64,000 nucleotides of DNA from Embleya scabrispora DSM 41855 (GTDB lineage Bacteria > Actinomycetota > Actinomycetes > Streptomycetales > Streptomycetaceae). The notes under the pieces are model-generated. The model had not been told where the DNA came from and did no database searches. It saw only the letters and a program-made list of their open reading frames with translations. This document shows positions 42,170 through 49,677 of this stretch, piece by piece (the stretch's first letter is position 1; every line of letters starts with the position of its first letter). A program made the position numbers and the translations under genes. Location of the stretch: contig NZ_KB889680.1 in assembly GCF_000372745.1 (NCBI RefSeq), positions 44,134 through 108,133 on the forward strand, given 5' to 3'.

Positions 42170-43833
42170 CCGGGGAAGGCACGCCGGCCACCGCGGCGAC
42201 GAGCGACGACCGGGTGCATACGGGCGGACGGGTCCCGCTGCATCCGCGGGTCCGGGCGCTGACCCAACAGCCGGGCGTGGACGCGGCGTTCGCCGGCGAT
42301 CTCGCGCTTACCACGCAGATCGACCGGGCGCACGTGGTGATGCTCGCCGAGCGCGGCATCCTGTCGACGGCCGCCGCCGCCCGGCTGCTCGGCGCCGTGG
42401 ACGCGTTGCGCGCGGAGAACTTCGCGTCGCTGCGCGAACGCCCGGCCCCGCGCGGCTGGTACCTGATGTACGAACTGTTCCTGACCGAGCGGCTGGGCCC
42501 CGATGTCGGCGGCCAACTGCAACTGGGACGCTCGCGCAACGACCTCACCGCGACGCTCCAGCAACTCAAGCTGCGCGGACCGTACCTGGACCTGCTGTGG
42601 GAGTCCCTGCGGCTGCTCGGCACGCTCACTCGCGCGGCCCGGCGGCACGCCCGCACCGTGATGCCCGCGTTCACCCACCACCAGCCCGCCGTACCGATCA
42701 CCTACGGCCACTACCTGAGCGGCGTCGCGGTGGCGCTGGCGGCCGACATCGAGGCGTTGGCCCGGGTCGCGGAGGACCTCGACCGCAGTCCGCTGGGCGC
42801 GGGCGGCGTGGGCGGCACCACGGTGCCCATCGACGCGGGTCGCACCGCGGCGCTGCTCGGCTTCGCCGGGGCGCGCGCCAATTCGGTCGAGGCGGTCGCC
42901 GCCCGGGACGCCGCGTTGCGGTTGTCGGCCGCCGGCGCCGTGCTGGGGGTGCTGCTCGGCCGGGTGGCCACCGACCTGTCGGTGTGGACCAGCTCGGACA
43001 GCGGGCTGTTGACCGTGCCCGACAACCTGACCAGCGGCAGCTCGATGATGCCGCAAAAGCGCAACGTCTTCGTCCTGGAACATGTCGCGGGCAAGGCGGC
43101 CGCGCCCCTGGGCGCGTTCGTGACGGCCGCGACCGCGATGCACAAGACTCCGTTCAGCAACGCCATCGCGGTACACACCGAGGGCATCCGTCCGGTCGAG
43201 GACGCGGCGCGGCAACTCGCCCAGGCCGCCACGCTGTTGCGTCTCGTGGTGGGGGCCGCGCAGCCGGCTGTCGAGCGCATGACGGCCTGCGCGGAGGCGG
43301 GCTGCACGGCGGCGACCGAGGCCGCCAATCGGCTCGCGCTCGACACCGGCCTCGGCTTTCGGGCCGCGCACGCCGCGGTCGCGGGGGCGGTGCGCGAATC
43401 GCTGGCGAACGGCGGGGAGCCGCTGGCCGACGTGCTGGCCCGACTGCCCGAGGCGGGCGGCCGGACCGACCTGACGGTCTCGGCACGCACCATTGCCGAG
43501 ACCGCCGAATACGGCGGGGGGCCGGGGCCGCGAGCGCTCGACGACTGCCTGCGCACGACCCGACGCCGGCTGGGCGAGCAACTGGTCCTGCTGCGCGCGC
43601 TGCGGCAGCGCTGGAACGGCTACGAACCCGCCCTCGACGCGGCGGTGGCCGCGGTGCGGCGCGCGGGCGGCGACGCGGGCTCGACCGGGAGCGGCGGCGA
43701 ACGGGCAGCCGGCGGCGGCCGTAGCGACCGGGCCGGACGATCCGACCGGGCCGGACGATCCGACCGCGTCGACGACGCGGAGCGCGCCGACGGCTCGACC
43801 CCCCGGGCCTCGGCCGATGGGAGGACCACGTGA
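42166..43833 (+). CDS. argininosuccinate-lyase-like enzyme (fumarase/aspartase superfamily)
   Basis: A 555-aa lyase of the argininosuccinate lyase branch: LGRSRNDLTATLQQ (ASL: GRSRND), the TxHQPAVPITYGHYL block with the catalytic His, and the superfamily signature SGSSMMPQKRN around residue 290, then TPFSNAIAVHTEG. The enzymes eliminate fumarate from an N-succinyl compound. No argG neighbour is present and the gene is embedded in a biosynthetic operon, so a specialised substrate is expected, such as the aspartate adduct on the way to 2,3-diaminobutyrate. The C-terminal 45 residues are a low-complexity Arg/Ser/Asp tail containing a GRSDRA repeat, making it longer than ordinary ASLs. GTG at 42166 overlaps the previous stop. 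Confidence 0.88.
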   Translation: MTGEGTPATAATSDDRVHTGGRVPLHPRVRALTQQPGVDAAFAGDLALTTQIDRAHVVMLAERGILSTAAAARLLGAVDALRAENFASLRERPAPRGWYLMYELFLTERLGPDVGGQLQLGRSRNDLTATLQQLKLRGPYLDLLWESLRLLGTLTRAARRHARTVMPAFTHHQPAVPITYGHYLSGVAVALAADIEALARVAEDLDRSPLGAGGVGGTTVPIDAGRTAALLGFAGARANSVEAVAARDAALRLSAAGAVLGVLLGRVATDLSVWTSSDSGLLTVPDNLTSGSSMMPQKRNVFVLEHVAGKAAAPLGAFVTAATAMHKTPFSNAIAVHTEGIRPVEDAARQLAQAATLLRLVVGAAQPAVERMTACAEAGCTAATEAANRLALDTGLGFRAAHAAVAGAVRESLANGGEPLADVLARLPEAGGRTDLTVSARTIAETAEYGGGPGPRALDDCLRTTRRRLGEQLVLLRALRQRWNGYEPALDAAVAAVRRAGGDAGSTGSGGERAAGGGRSDRAGRSDRAGRSDRVDDAERADGSTPRASADGRTT

Positions 43834-44597
43834 GGACCAAGGAACGCCGCGGTCTGTGGGTGACTTCGCCCCAGCCGTGCCCGGACGCCGGGACCCGGCT
43901 GTACTGCCTGCCGTACGCGGGCGCGGGCGCATCCGCCTTCCGCGACTGGCCCGAAGCGCTCGCCGCGCTCGGGTCCTTCGAGGTCGCGCCGATCCAGTAC
44001 CCGGGACGGGAGAACCGGCTGCACGAACACCCGTTCATCGACATCGACGCGATGGCCGCCGAGGTCGCCGCGAGCATCGATCGGCCCTACGCGGTCTTCG
44101 GCCACAGCATCGGCGGCCGGCTCGCCTTCGAGCTGTGCCGCAGGTTGCGCGCCCTGGGCTGCCCCACCCCACTGCGGCTGTTCGCTTCCGGGTGCCCGGC
44201 GCCGCAGCATCCAGCCGCGGCGATCCGCGACTCGGACCTGCCCGACGACGAGTTCATCGCCCGCGTGGACGGCATGGGCGGACTGCCCGCCGAGGTGCTG
44301 GCCGATCCCGAACTGCGCGAGCTGGTCGTCCCGGTGCTGCGGTCGGACTTCACCATGGTCGACGACTACGACTACACGCCGCAGGCGCCGCTGGCCCACC
44401 CGATCAGCGCCTTCGTGGGCGACGCCGACCCGGAGGCCGATTCGCGGACCGCGGCCGGCTGGCGGACGCAGACCGCCGCCGACTTCGCGCTGCACGTACT
44501 GCCCGGCGACCACTTCTTCCTGCACAGCGCCCGCCGCACCCTGCTGGCCACGTTGGTCACCGACCTGGCCGCCGCGACCGCTGCCGGTTCCCCCTGA
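43830..44597 (+). CDS. type II thioesterase (Ser nucleophile)
   Basis: A 255-aa editing thioesterase: YCLPYAGAGASAF, IQYPGRENRL, nucleophile elbow GHSIGGRLAFE (Ser about 93), catalytic Asp in VGDADPEAD and His in GDHFFLH. It is expected to clear stalled or wrong acyl groups from carrier domains, possibly also to release a P450-modified amino acid from the A-PCP protein. It differs from the Cys-type thioesterase at 15973 in the nucleophile. GTG at 43830 has GGGAGG five bases upstream and overlaps the lyase stop. Last gene of the chain of 4-base overlaps that starts at 36656. Confidence 0.93.
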   Translation: MRTKERRGLWVTSPQPCPDAGTRLYCLPYAGAGASAFRDWPEALAALGSFEVAPIQYPGRENRLHEHPFIDIDAMAAEVAASIDRPYAVFGHSIGGRLAFELCRRLRALGCPTPLRLFASGCPAPQHPAAAIRDSDLPDDEFIARVDGMGGLPAEVLADPELRELVVPVLRSDFTMVDDYDYTPQAPLAHPISAFVGDADPEADSRTAAGWRTQTAADFALHVLPGDHFFLHSARRTLLATLVTDLAAATAAGSP

Positions 44598-44656
44598 CCC
44601 GCCCGCACCCATCGAGGCCGCCGACGCCGTCGGCGCTCGGAAAGGACCGTGGAGCC

Positions 44657-45682
44657 ATGCCGGACGCAATCGCCGTCGAGGCGCTGCACAAGAGATACGG
44701 CGACGTGCAGGCCCTGGACGGGCTCGATCTCACCGTCGAACAGGGCGCGGTGATGGGCCTGTTGGGTCCCAACGGAGCCGGCAAGACGACCGTCGTGCGA
44801 ATCCTCGCGACGCTGCTGCGGCCCGACTCCGGATCGGTGCGCGTGTGCGGCGTCGACGCGTTGCGCGAGCCCGAACGAGTGCGGCCCCTGATCGGACTCA
44901 CCGGCCAGTACGCGGCGGTCGACGAAAAGCTGACCGGTTTCGAGAACCTGCGCATGCTCGCCCGACTCGCTCGGCGCGGTCGGACCGAATCCCGCGACCG
45001 AGCCGACGAACTGCTGGCGGAATTCGGCCTCGCCGACGCCGCCGGACGGCTGGTCCGCACGTACTCGGGCGGCATGCGCCGCAGGCTCGATCTCGCGGCC
45101 GGTCTGATCGCCCGCCCCGAGGTGATCTTCCTGGACGAGCCGACCACGGGCCTGGACCCCCGAAGCAGGACGGCGATCTGGAAGGTGGTCGCCGACCTCT
45201 CCGCCGCCGGTACCACCGTGCTGCTGACCACGCAGTACCTGGAGGAGGCGGATCGGCTCGCCCACACGGTCGTGGTCGTGGACCACGGCACGGTGATCGG
45301 CCGGGGCACCCCGCAGGAGCTCAAGGACCGGGTGGGCGGCGAGCGGCTGGAGGTCCGGTTGCAGGACGCCGGCCAGTACGAGCGCGCCGAACGGGTGATC
45401 CGCGGGGTCGTCGGGGACGGCCCGTGCAGTCATGACGACGAGGGGCGGATCAGCGTGGCGGTGGCCGGCGGGGCGATGCTGATGCCCGAGTTGGCACGGG
45501 AGTTGCACGCCGCGCAGGTGGTCGTCGCGGATCTGGCGGTACGCCGACCCACCCTCGACGACGCCTTCTTCGCGCTGACCGAGCCGGGCGAAGGTTCGAT
45601 TTCCGGCGCCGACCCGGCGCCGGCACCCCCGGAAGCCGAACACGTCACCGCGGTGACGGCCGGAAGGACGGATCAGCGATGA
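44657..45682 (+). CDS. ABC transporter ATP-binding protein, DrrA type
   Basis: A 341-aa ATPase with Walker A GPNGAGKTT, signature YSGGMRRRLDLA, Walker B VIFLDEPTTGLD and the switch-His region replaced by LLTTQYLEEAD, the hallmark of the DrrA/daunorubicin-resistance family. The C-terminal region (RRPTLDDAFFALT) is also typical of DrrA. With the permease gene behind it, it forms a drug-export pump and is the likely exporter of the cluster 1 product. ATG at 44657 after GGAG. Its stop overlaps the next start (ATGA). Confidence 0.93.
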   Translation: MPDAIAVEALHKRYGDVQALDGLDLTVEQGAVMGLLGPNGAGKTTVVRILATLLRPDSGSVRVCGVDALREPERVRPLIGLTGQYAAVDEKLTGFENLRMLARLARRGRTESRDRADELLAEFGLADAAGRLVRTYSGGMRRRLDLAAGLIARPEVIFLDEPTTGLDPRSRTAIWKVVADLSAAGTTVLLTTQYLEEADRLAHTVVVVDHGTVIGRGTPQELKDRVGGERLEVRLQDAGQYERAERVIRGVVGDGPCSHDDEGRISVAVAGGAMLMPELARELHAAQVVVADLAVRRPTLDDAFFALTEPGEGSISGADPAPAPPEAEHVTAVTAGRTDQR

Positions 45683-46581
45683 GCCGCACGCCGACCGCGA
45701 AGACGGCGAGGACCACCAAGTCGGTGAAGACGACCACGGATACGAAGTCCACGAGCACCACGAAGGCGACGCCGGTGTCCCCGGCGGGGCCCGCCGCACG
45801 CGAACGGGACCCCGGCGGCGGCATCGCCTGGTGGTTCTCCGACGCCGGGGAAATGGCGCTGCGCAACCTCAAGCACCTGCGACGCACGCCGGACCTGATG
45901 ATGTACGCGCTCATCCAGCCGGTGATGTTCATCCTGCTGTTCCGCTACGTGCTCGGCGGCGCGATCGACGTTCCGGGCGATGATTACGGCCAGTTCCTGC
46001 TGCCCGGCATCTTCGTGCAGATGGTCCTGTTCGGCTCGGTCGCGGGCACCGCCGTCGGGGTTGCCGACGACATGAGCAAGGGCATCATGGACCGGTTCCG
46101 ATCGATGCCGGTGAGTCGATCGGCCGTACTGGCCGGCCGGACGTTCTCCGAACTGGCCCGCACCCTCGTGGCCGTCGTGGTGATGATCGTGGTCGGGCTC
46201 CTGGTCGGATTCCGCTTCGACGGCGACCCCCTGCCGATGGCGGGCGCGTTCCTGCTCCTGTTCGCCTTCGGCTATGCCTTCTCCTGGCTCGCCGCCCTGA
46301 TCGGCATGGCCGTCAGCGGCCCCGAGGCCGCCCAGGCCGGTGGCACCGCGTGGCTCTTCCCGTTCACCTTCATCAGCTCGGTCTTCGTCCCCGTCTCCTC
46401 GATGCCGGGTTGGCTCCGGCCGTACGCCGAGCACAGTCCGGTGACGGTGGTGGTGGACACCCTGCGTGCCTGGCTGGGCGGCACCGACGCGGGCTCGGCC
46501 GCCTGGCAATCCCTGGCCTGGACGGTGGGCATCGCGACCGTCTGCGCCCCCCTCGCGGTGGCCCGCTACCGCAACAAGTGA
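45679..46581 (+). CDS. ABC-2 type permease, DrrB type
   Basis: A 300-aa membrane protein of the ABC-2/DrrB family. About 50 polar Thr/Lys-rich residues come first, then six likely membrane spans (for example LMMYALIQPVMFILLF, FVQMVLFGSVAGTAVGV, TLVAVVVMIVVGLLVGF, AFLLLFAFGYAFSWLAALI). The family segment GIMDRFRSMPVSRSAVL is present, as is PFTFISSVFVPVSSMP near the end. It pairs with the ATPase encoded immediately upstream to export a small molecule. The N-terminal Lys/Thr repeat (KTARTTKSVKTTTDTKST) is unusual. Last gene of cluster 1. Confidence 0.92.
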   Translation: MSRTPTAKTARTTKSVKTTTDTKSTSTTKATPVSPAGPAARERDPGGGIAWWFSDAGEMALRNLKHLRRTPDLMMYALIQPVMFILLFRYVLGGAIDVPGDDYGQFLLPGIFVQMVLFGSVAGTAVGVADDMSKGIMDRFRSMPVSRSAVLAGRTFSELARTLVAVVVMIVVGLLVGFRFDGDPLPMAGAFLLLFAFGYAFSWLAALIGMAVSGPEAAQAGGTAWLFPFTFISSVFVPVSSMPGWLRPYAEHSPVTVVVDTLRAWLGGTDAGSAAWQSLAWTVGIATVCAPLAVARYRNK

Positions 46582-46648
46582 GGACGGCCGGCGGAGCTCT
46601 TCGGTCGCGATGCACCCGAGTGATGGCGCCATGCCGAGTCGCCTGGGC

Positions 46649-46684
46649 TTGAGATGGCGCATTGATTGCGCCATAATGGCGTCA
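46649..46684 (+). promoter_or_regulatory. promoter with palindromic operator in the spacer
   Basis: TTGAGA (46649-46654) and CATAAT (46672-46677) are 17 bases apart. The perfect palindrome TGGCGCA-TTGAT-TGCGCCA (46655-46673) exactly fills the spacer, and TGGCGTCA follows at 46677-46684; another TGGCGCCA lies at 46624-46631. A related site lies next to the start of the RHH regulator gene (48311-48329). This predicts repression of the DUF4097 gene by that regulator, with a leader of about 230 bases. Confidence 0.65.
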
Positions 46685-46915
46685 TCGGGGCAGTCACCAA
46701 GGAAGTCGACGGTTGCGAAGGGCATTCGGTGGACGCGTGGCCGGAGCAGGTAATCTCCGCCGTGGAGCGGCACGATCGCGCTTCCCGTACCGTCGATCGG
46801 CGCGGCGGACGGGGCGGGCGGCGCTCCACCGCCCGGGTGCGCCGAACCGACCGGACCGATATCTCACTCGTCCCGCCTTGGGGGACGCCCGCCAAAATGA
46901 TGAGAAGGGACAGCC

Positions 46916-47761
46916 GTGCCTGTTTTCGATACTCCCGAGCCGATCTCCGTCACGCTCGACATCTATGTCGGCGACGTGCAGATCACCGCCGAAGACCGGA
47001 CCGACACCGTCGTCGAGGTGCGACCGACCGACGAGAGCGATGCCTCGGACGTGAAGGCCGCGGAGCAGACGAGTGTCGAATACGCCGACGGCGTACTGGT
47101 GATCAAGGCGCCGAAGCCCACGGTGCCGGCGATGAACTTCTCCCGGAAGACCCGTTCGGTGGATGTGTCGATCACGCTGCCTGCCGGCTCGCACGTGCGT
47201 GGCGAAGCGGCCTTGGGAGACCTGCGCGGTTCCGGACGCCTCGGTGAGTGCACGTTCAAGACGTCCACCGCGCACGTTCGACTCGACCACGTCGGTTCGT
47301 TGCGCCTGGATACGGCAGGCCACATCACCGTGCGCCGGGTCGACGGCGACACCGAGGTCAAGACCTCCACCGGGCGGATTCGGATCGGCGAGATCGACGG
47401 TGCGGTCAAGGCCAAGAACTCCAACGGCCACACCGAAATCGGCAGGGTCACCGGCGACATCCACGTCCGCTCCGCCAACGGCGACATCACCGTCGAGCAC
47501 GCCTCGGGTCTCAAGACCGACGCCAAGACCTCCAACGGCAGCATCCGCGTCGGGGAAGTGACCCGCGGCACGGTCGTGCTCAAGACGGCGTGTGGTGACC
47601 TGGAGGTCGGCATCGGCGCGGACCGCCCGGCGAAGCTGGACCTGACCACCGGATACGGGCGCGTGCACAACACGCTGGAGCCCGCCGACAAGTCGTCCGA
47701 GGAATCGGTCGAGGTGCAGGCGCAGTCCTCCTACGGCGACATCACCATCCACCGCGCCTGA
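46916..47761 (+). CDS. DUF4097-family beta-repeat protein
   Basis: A 281-aa protein with the DUF4097 pattern: short beta-strand repeats of the form (T/S)SNGxIxVxxVxGxVxxxT, for example KTSTGRIRIGEIDG, KNSNGHTEIGRVTG and RSANGDITVEHASG. They probably fold as a beta-solenoid. No signal peptide or membrane span is seen, so the protein is cytoplasmic as written. Function of the family is unknown. GTG start at 46916 with GAAGGGA upstream. The neighbouring RHH regulator gene is convergent, 26 bases away; such pairs are common in streptomycetes. Confidence 0.82.
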   Translation: MPVFDTPEPISVTLDIYVGDVQITAEDRTDTVVEVRPTDESDASDVKAAEQTSVEYADGVLVIKAPKPTVPAMNFSRKTRSVDVSITLPAGSHVRGEAALGDLRGSGRLGECTFKTSTAHVRLDHVGSLRLDTAGHITVRRVDGDTEVKTSTGRIRIGEIDGAVKAKNSNGHTEIGRVTGDIHVRSANGDITVEHASGLKTDAKTSNGSIRVGEVTRGTVVLKTACGDLEVGIGADRPAKLDLTTGYGRVHNTLEPADKSSEESVEVQAQSSYGDITIHRA

Positions 47762-47787
47762 CGAACGGTTCTGCGCACCCGAAACGG

Positions 47788-48300
47788 CTACTGCACCCAG
47801 CCGTTGAACTGCTGCTTGCCGCGATGGGCTCGCCTGCTGTTGGCCAGTGCCGCGGCGGAGGCTCGGACCATCCACGTGTTCACCGAGACGCCCTGCATGG
47901 ACGCCGCCTTCTCGATCTCTTCCTTCATCTCCTGCGGAGGTCGGAAGTTGATCCTGGCCGTGGCGCCGCTGCGGGTGCCGCCGGGCGGTCCGGCCAACCA
48001 GTCGCTCGCCGCGTCACCGGTCTCGTCCGCGGCGTCGCCGGCGGCGCTGTCGTCGCCCGTGGGTGCGGTCACCACGAAACTGGGGTCCATCCCCCGCAGG
48101 CGCAGGTCCACCGAGCCGGGTGCCAGCTCTTGGCTGATCTCGTCGGCCGCGGCCGACAGAACCTTGAGCAACGTGAGTCGAACGGCCGACTCCAGCGGGG
48201 CGACGAGGCGCTCGGCAACGGCGCGGGCCTCGGCGTCTCCGGCCGCAGCGGCTGTCACCAACTCGTCGCGCAGCGCCTCGACGTACTCCCGTAGTTCCAT
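47788..48300 (-). CDS. ribbon-helix-helix (Arc/HicB-type) DNA-binding protein
   Basis: A 170-aa protein with a C-terminal RHH motif: strand INFRPP, helices EMKEEIEKAASMQG and SVNTWMVRASAAALANS. The N-terminal 100 residues are helical and acidic (LREYVEALRDELVTAAAAG...) and may mediate dimerisation or sense a signal. HicB-like in type, but no HicA toxin gene is adjacent, so a plain repressor is more likely. ATG at 48300 starts six bases after a GATAAT box, so the mRNA may be leaderless. Its probable operator is the TGGC(A/G)CA-N5-TGCGCC(A/G) site found both at its own promoter and at that of the DUF4097 gene. Confidence 0.8.
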   Translation of the reverse strand: MELREYVEALRDELVTAAAAGDAEARAVAERLVAPLESAVRLTLLKVLSAAADEISQELAPGSVDLRLRGMDPSFVVTAPTGDDSAAGDAADETGDAASDWLAGPPGGTRSGATARINFRPPQEMKEEIEKAASMQGVSVNTWMVRASAAALANSRRAHRGKQQFNGWVQ

Positions 48301-48303
48301 GGA

Positions 48304-48329
48304 ATTATCATGGCACACTGATTGCGCCG
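48304..48329 (-). promoter_or_regulatory. -10 box and operator of the RHH regulator gene
   Basis: On the minus strand GATAAT (48309-48304) ends four bases before the ATG at 48300. Immediately upstream on the plus strand lies TGGCACA-CTGAT-TGCGCCG (48311-48329), the imperfect counterpart of the palindrome at 46655-46673 with identical spacing. It fits autoregulation and a leaderless message; no convincing -35 box was found. Confidence 0.55.
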
Positions 48330-48544
48330 TATGGCGCCTGGCCGGCCCGGCACCCGTGTGGCCACCTCCGCCCAGGGGATATGACGATTTCCCATTGCCC
48401 CGACGGTGGACATCCGTACCTCGGCGGCCCGCCGCAGGCGGGTGGATTCGACCGACCCGTCGCCATCGGCGATCCACATGGCGCCATCGTCACGCCATGG
48501 GAGCCATCGCCACCGCCGCGTACCGCGTGGGTTACCCGGAACGG

Positions 48545-48582
48545 CTCGGGGCCGGTATCTCGCGAGAGATACCGGCCCCGAG
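48545..48582. terminator. perfect 17-bp hairpin
   Basis: 48545-48561 pairs perfectly with 48566-48582 across a GCGA loop. It lies 75 bases after the end of the PaiB-like gene (minus strand) and is the expected terminator for it. Confidence 0.9.
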
Positions 48583-48656
48583 CCCGTTCGAACACCCCAG
48601 GGCCGTCAGGTTTCGAACCCGGCGGGGTGTCCGGCCGCCGGCACGGCGGATTCCGG

Positions 48657-49301
48657 TCACGGCAACCGGGTCATGAGTTCGGCCGTCTCCCGCTGGAGGC
48701 TGCACGCGCGCGTGCTGAACGACTGCCGCACCCGCTCGCGGACCTCGGCCGGTTGCTCCTGGCTGAGTTTGAACATGCCCTCCGCCCCCGTGACGGTGAC
48801 CCGGAAGGCGCCCACGCCGGGGACGATCTTTCGGAAGTAGTCGACCGACTCGGTCTGGTCCCAGCCGGCACCGAACTCCGACTCGAAGGCCAGCGCGGTG
48901 GCTCGCACCACGCCCAGCGTCTCCTCCAGCGAGTCGATCCTCTCCACGACACCGCGTACGTGCACCGAGGTGAAGTTCCACGTCGGAGCGGCCGGCGTCA
49001 CTTCGTACACGGTGGGCGACACATAGCCGTGCGGACCGGTGAAGGTCAGCAGCAGGACGGTTCCCGTCTCCAGCGCCTTCCAGTGCGGATTCGCCCGGTT
49101 CATGTGCCCGAGCAGGGTGGCGCCCGACAGATCGTCGGACCACGAAGGCGTCATCTGCGGATCGGGGATGACGGGCAGGTGGGTCGCGAACGGGCCCGCG
49201 CTGGGGTCGCCGTTCATGACCGCAAGGGCCAACGGATTGGCGCGGATCAGGTCTACCATCCACGAACTGTCCGGTTCACGATAGTGGCGGGGAACGAACA
49301 T
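48657..49301 (-). CDS. FMN-binding PaiB-family protein
   Basis: A 214-aa protein of the PaiB family (split-barrel FMN-binding fold): MFVPRHYREPDSSWM, ATHLPVI, GHMNRANPHWK, VLLTFTGPHGYVSPTVYE, VPTWNFTSVHVRG-type TWNFTSVHVRG and VGAFRVTVTGAEGMFKLSQ. PaiB was named as a negative regulator of sporulation and proteases in Bacillus, but biochemically these proteins bind FMN or heme-like cofactors and their role in actinomycetes is unclear. ATG at 49301. It stands alone between cluster 1 and cluster 2 and is unlikely to belong to either. Confidence 0.9.
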   Translation of the reverse strand: MFVPRHYREPDSSWMVDLIRANPLALAVMNGDPSAGPFATHLPVIPDPQMTPSWSDDLSGATLLGHMNRANPHWKALETGTVLLLTFTGPHGYVSPTVYEVTPAAPTWNFTSVHVRGVVERIDSLEETLGVVRATALAFESEFGAGWDQTESVDYFRKIVPGVGAFRVTVTGAEGMFKLSQEQPAEVRERVRQSFSTRACSLQRETAELMTRLP

Positions 49302-49408
49302 CCGGAATTCACACCCTTTTTGTGATCTGGCTCGCGGTATGGCTCCGACTCGCCGACGCTACCAATGCGTCGAGCGCTTGCGGCAATTCGGAGCCGGGAG
49401 GCAATGCT

Positions 49409-49426
49409 GTCCCGTCGACAGGACGG
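49409..49426. promoter_or_regulatory. shared inverted-repeat motif GTCC-N8-GGACGG, copy 1
   Basis: GTCCCGTCGACAGGACGG, upstream of the ornithine oxygenase gene. Copies with the same spacing lie upstream of argJ (51658-51675) and of the giant NRPS (54025-54042). Candidate cluster-specific operator. Confidence 0.5.
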
Positions 49427-49456
49427 CAGCCATGGGTACGCGGTGCACCGGGATCC

Positions 49457-49486
49457 TTGAAAGGTGGCTCCCGGTCCCTCTAGCTT
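49457..49486 (+). promoter_or_regulatory. candidate promoter of the ornithine oxygenase gene
   Basis: TTGAAA (49457-49462) and TAGCTT (49481-49486) with an 18-base spacer, 30 bases after the GTCC-N8-GGACGG site. The leader to the ATG would be about 185 bases. By eye only. Confidence 0.4.
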
Positions 49487-49677
49487 GGCATTACTGCGTT
49501 CCCGAGAGTAATACTCGGTACGCCGCTCCCGGGTGACCGGTCGAGATGTTCGAGACCATCGGCCGCACACCTGTAGTGAGTTGACCGTGTTCCCGATTCG
49601 GGCCTCTGGGTTGCCGCAACCGACCCATTGAAAATGCGGAAGTCCCTGTCGCAGCGACGCTAGCGGGAGAATTTTCT

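Larger units (their letters stand above)
1644..46581. other. biosynthetic cluster 1: fragmented NRPS cluster
   Basis: Extent inferred from content: a winged-helix regulator on the left, DrrAB-type export genes on the right. In between are six carrier-protein domains spread over six proteins, nine C or C-like regions in varying states of preservation, five A or A-like domains, two type II thioesterases, a free-standing reductase, three P450s, two methyltransferases and enzymes for unusual amino acids. Boundaries are estimates. Confidence 0.75.

Noticed and set aside
42166..43833. Primary arginine-pathway argH
   Set aside because: It sits inside a chain of 4-base-overlapping biosynthetic genes with no argG, is longer than usual with a low-complexity tail, and is paired with kinase and PLP genes; a specialised lyase is more likely.
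47788..48300. HicAB toxin-antitoxin system
   Set aside because: The protein is HicB-like in its RHH part, but no small HicA-type toxin frame lies next to it.
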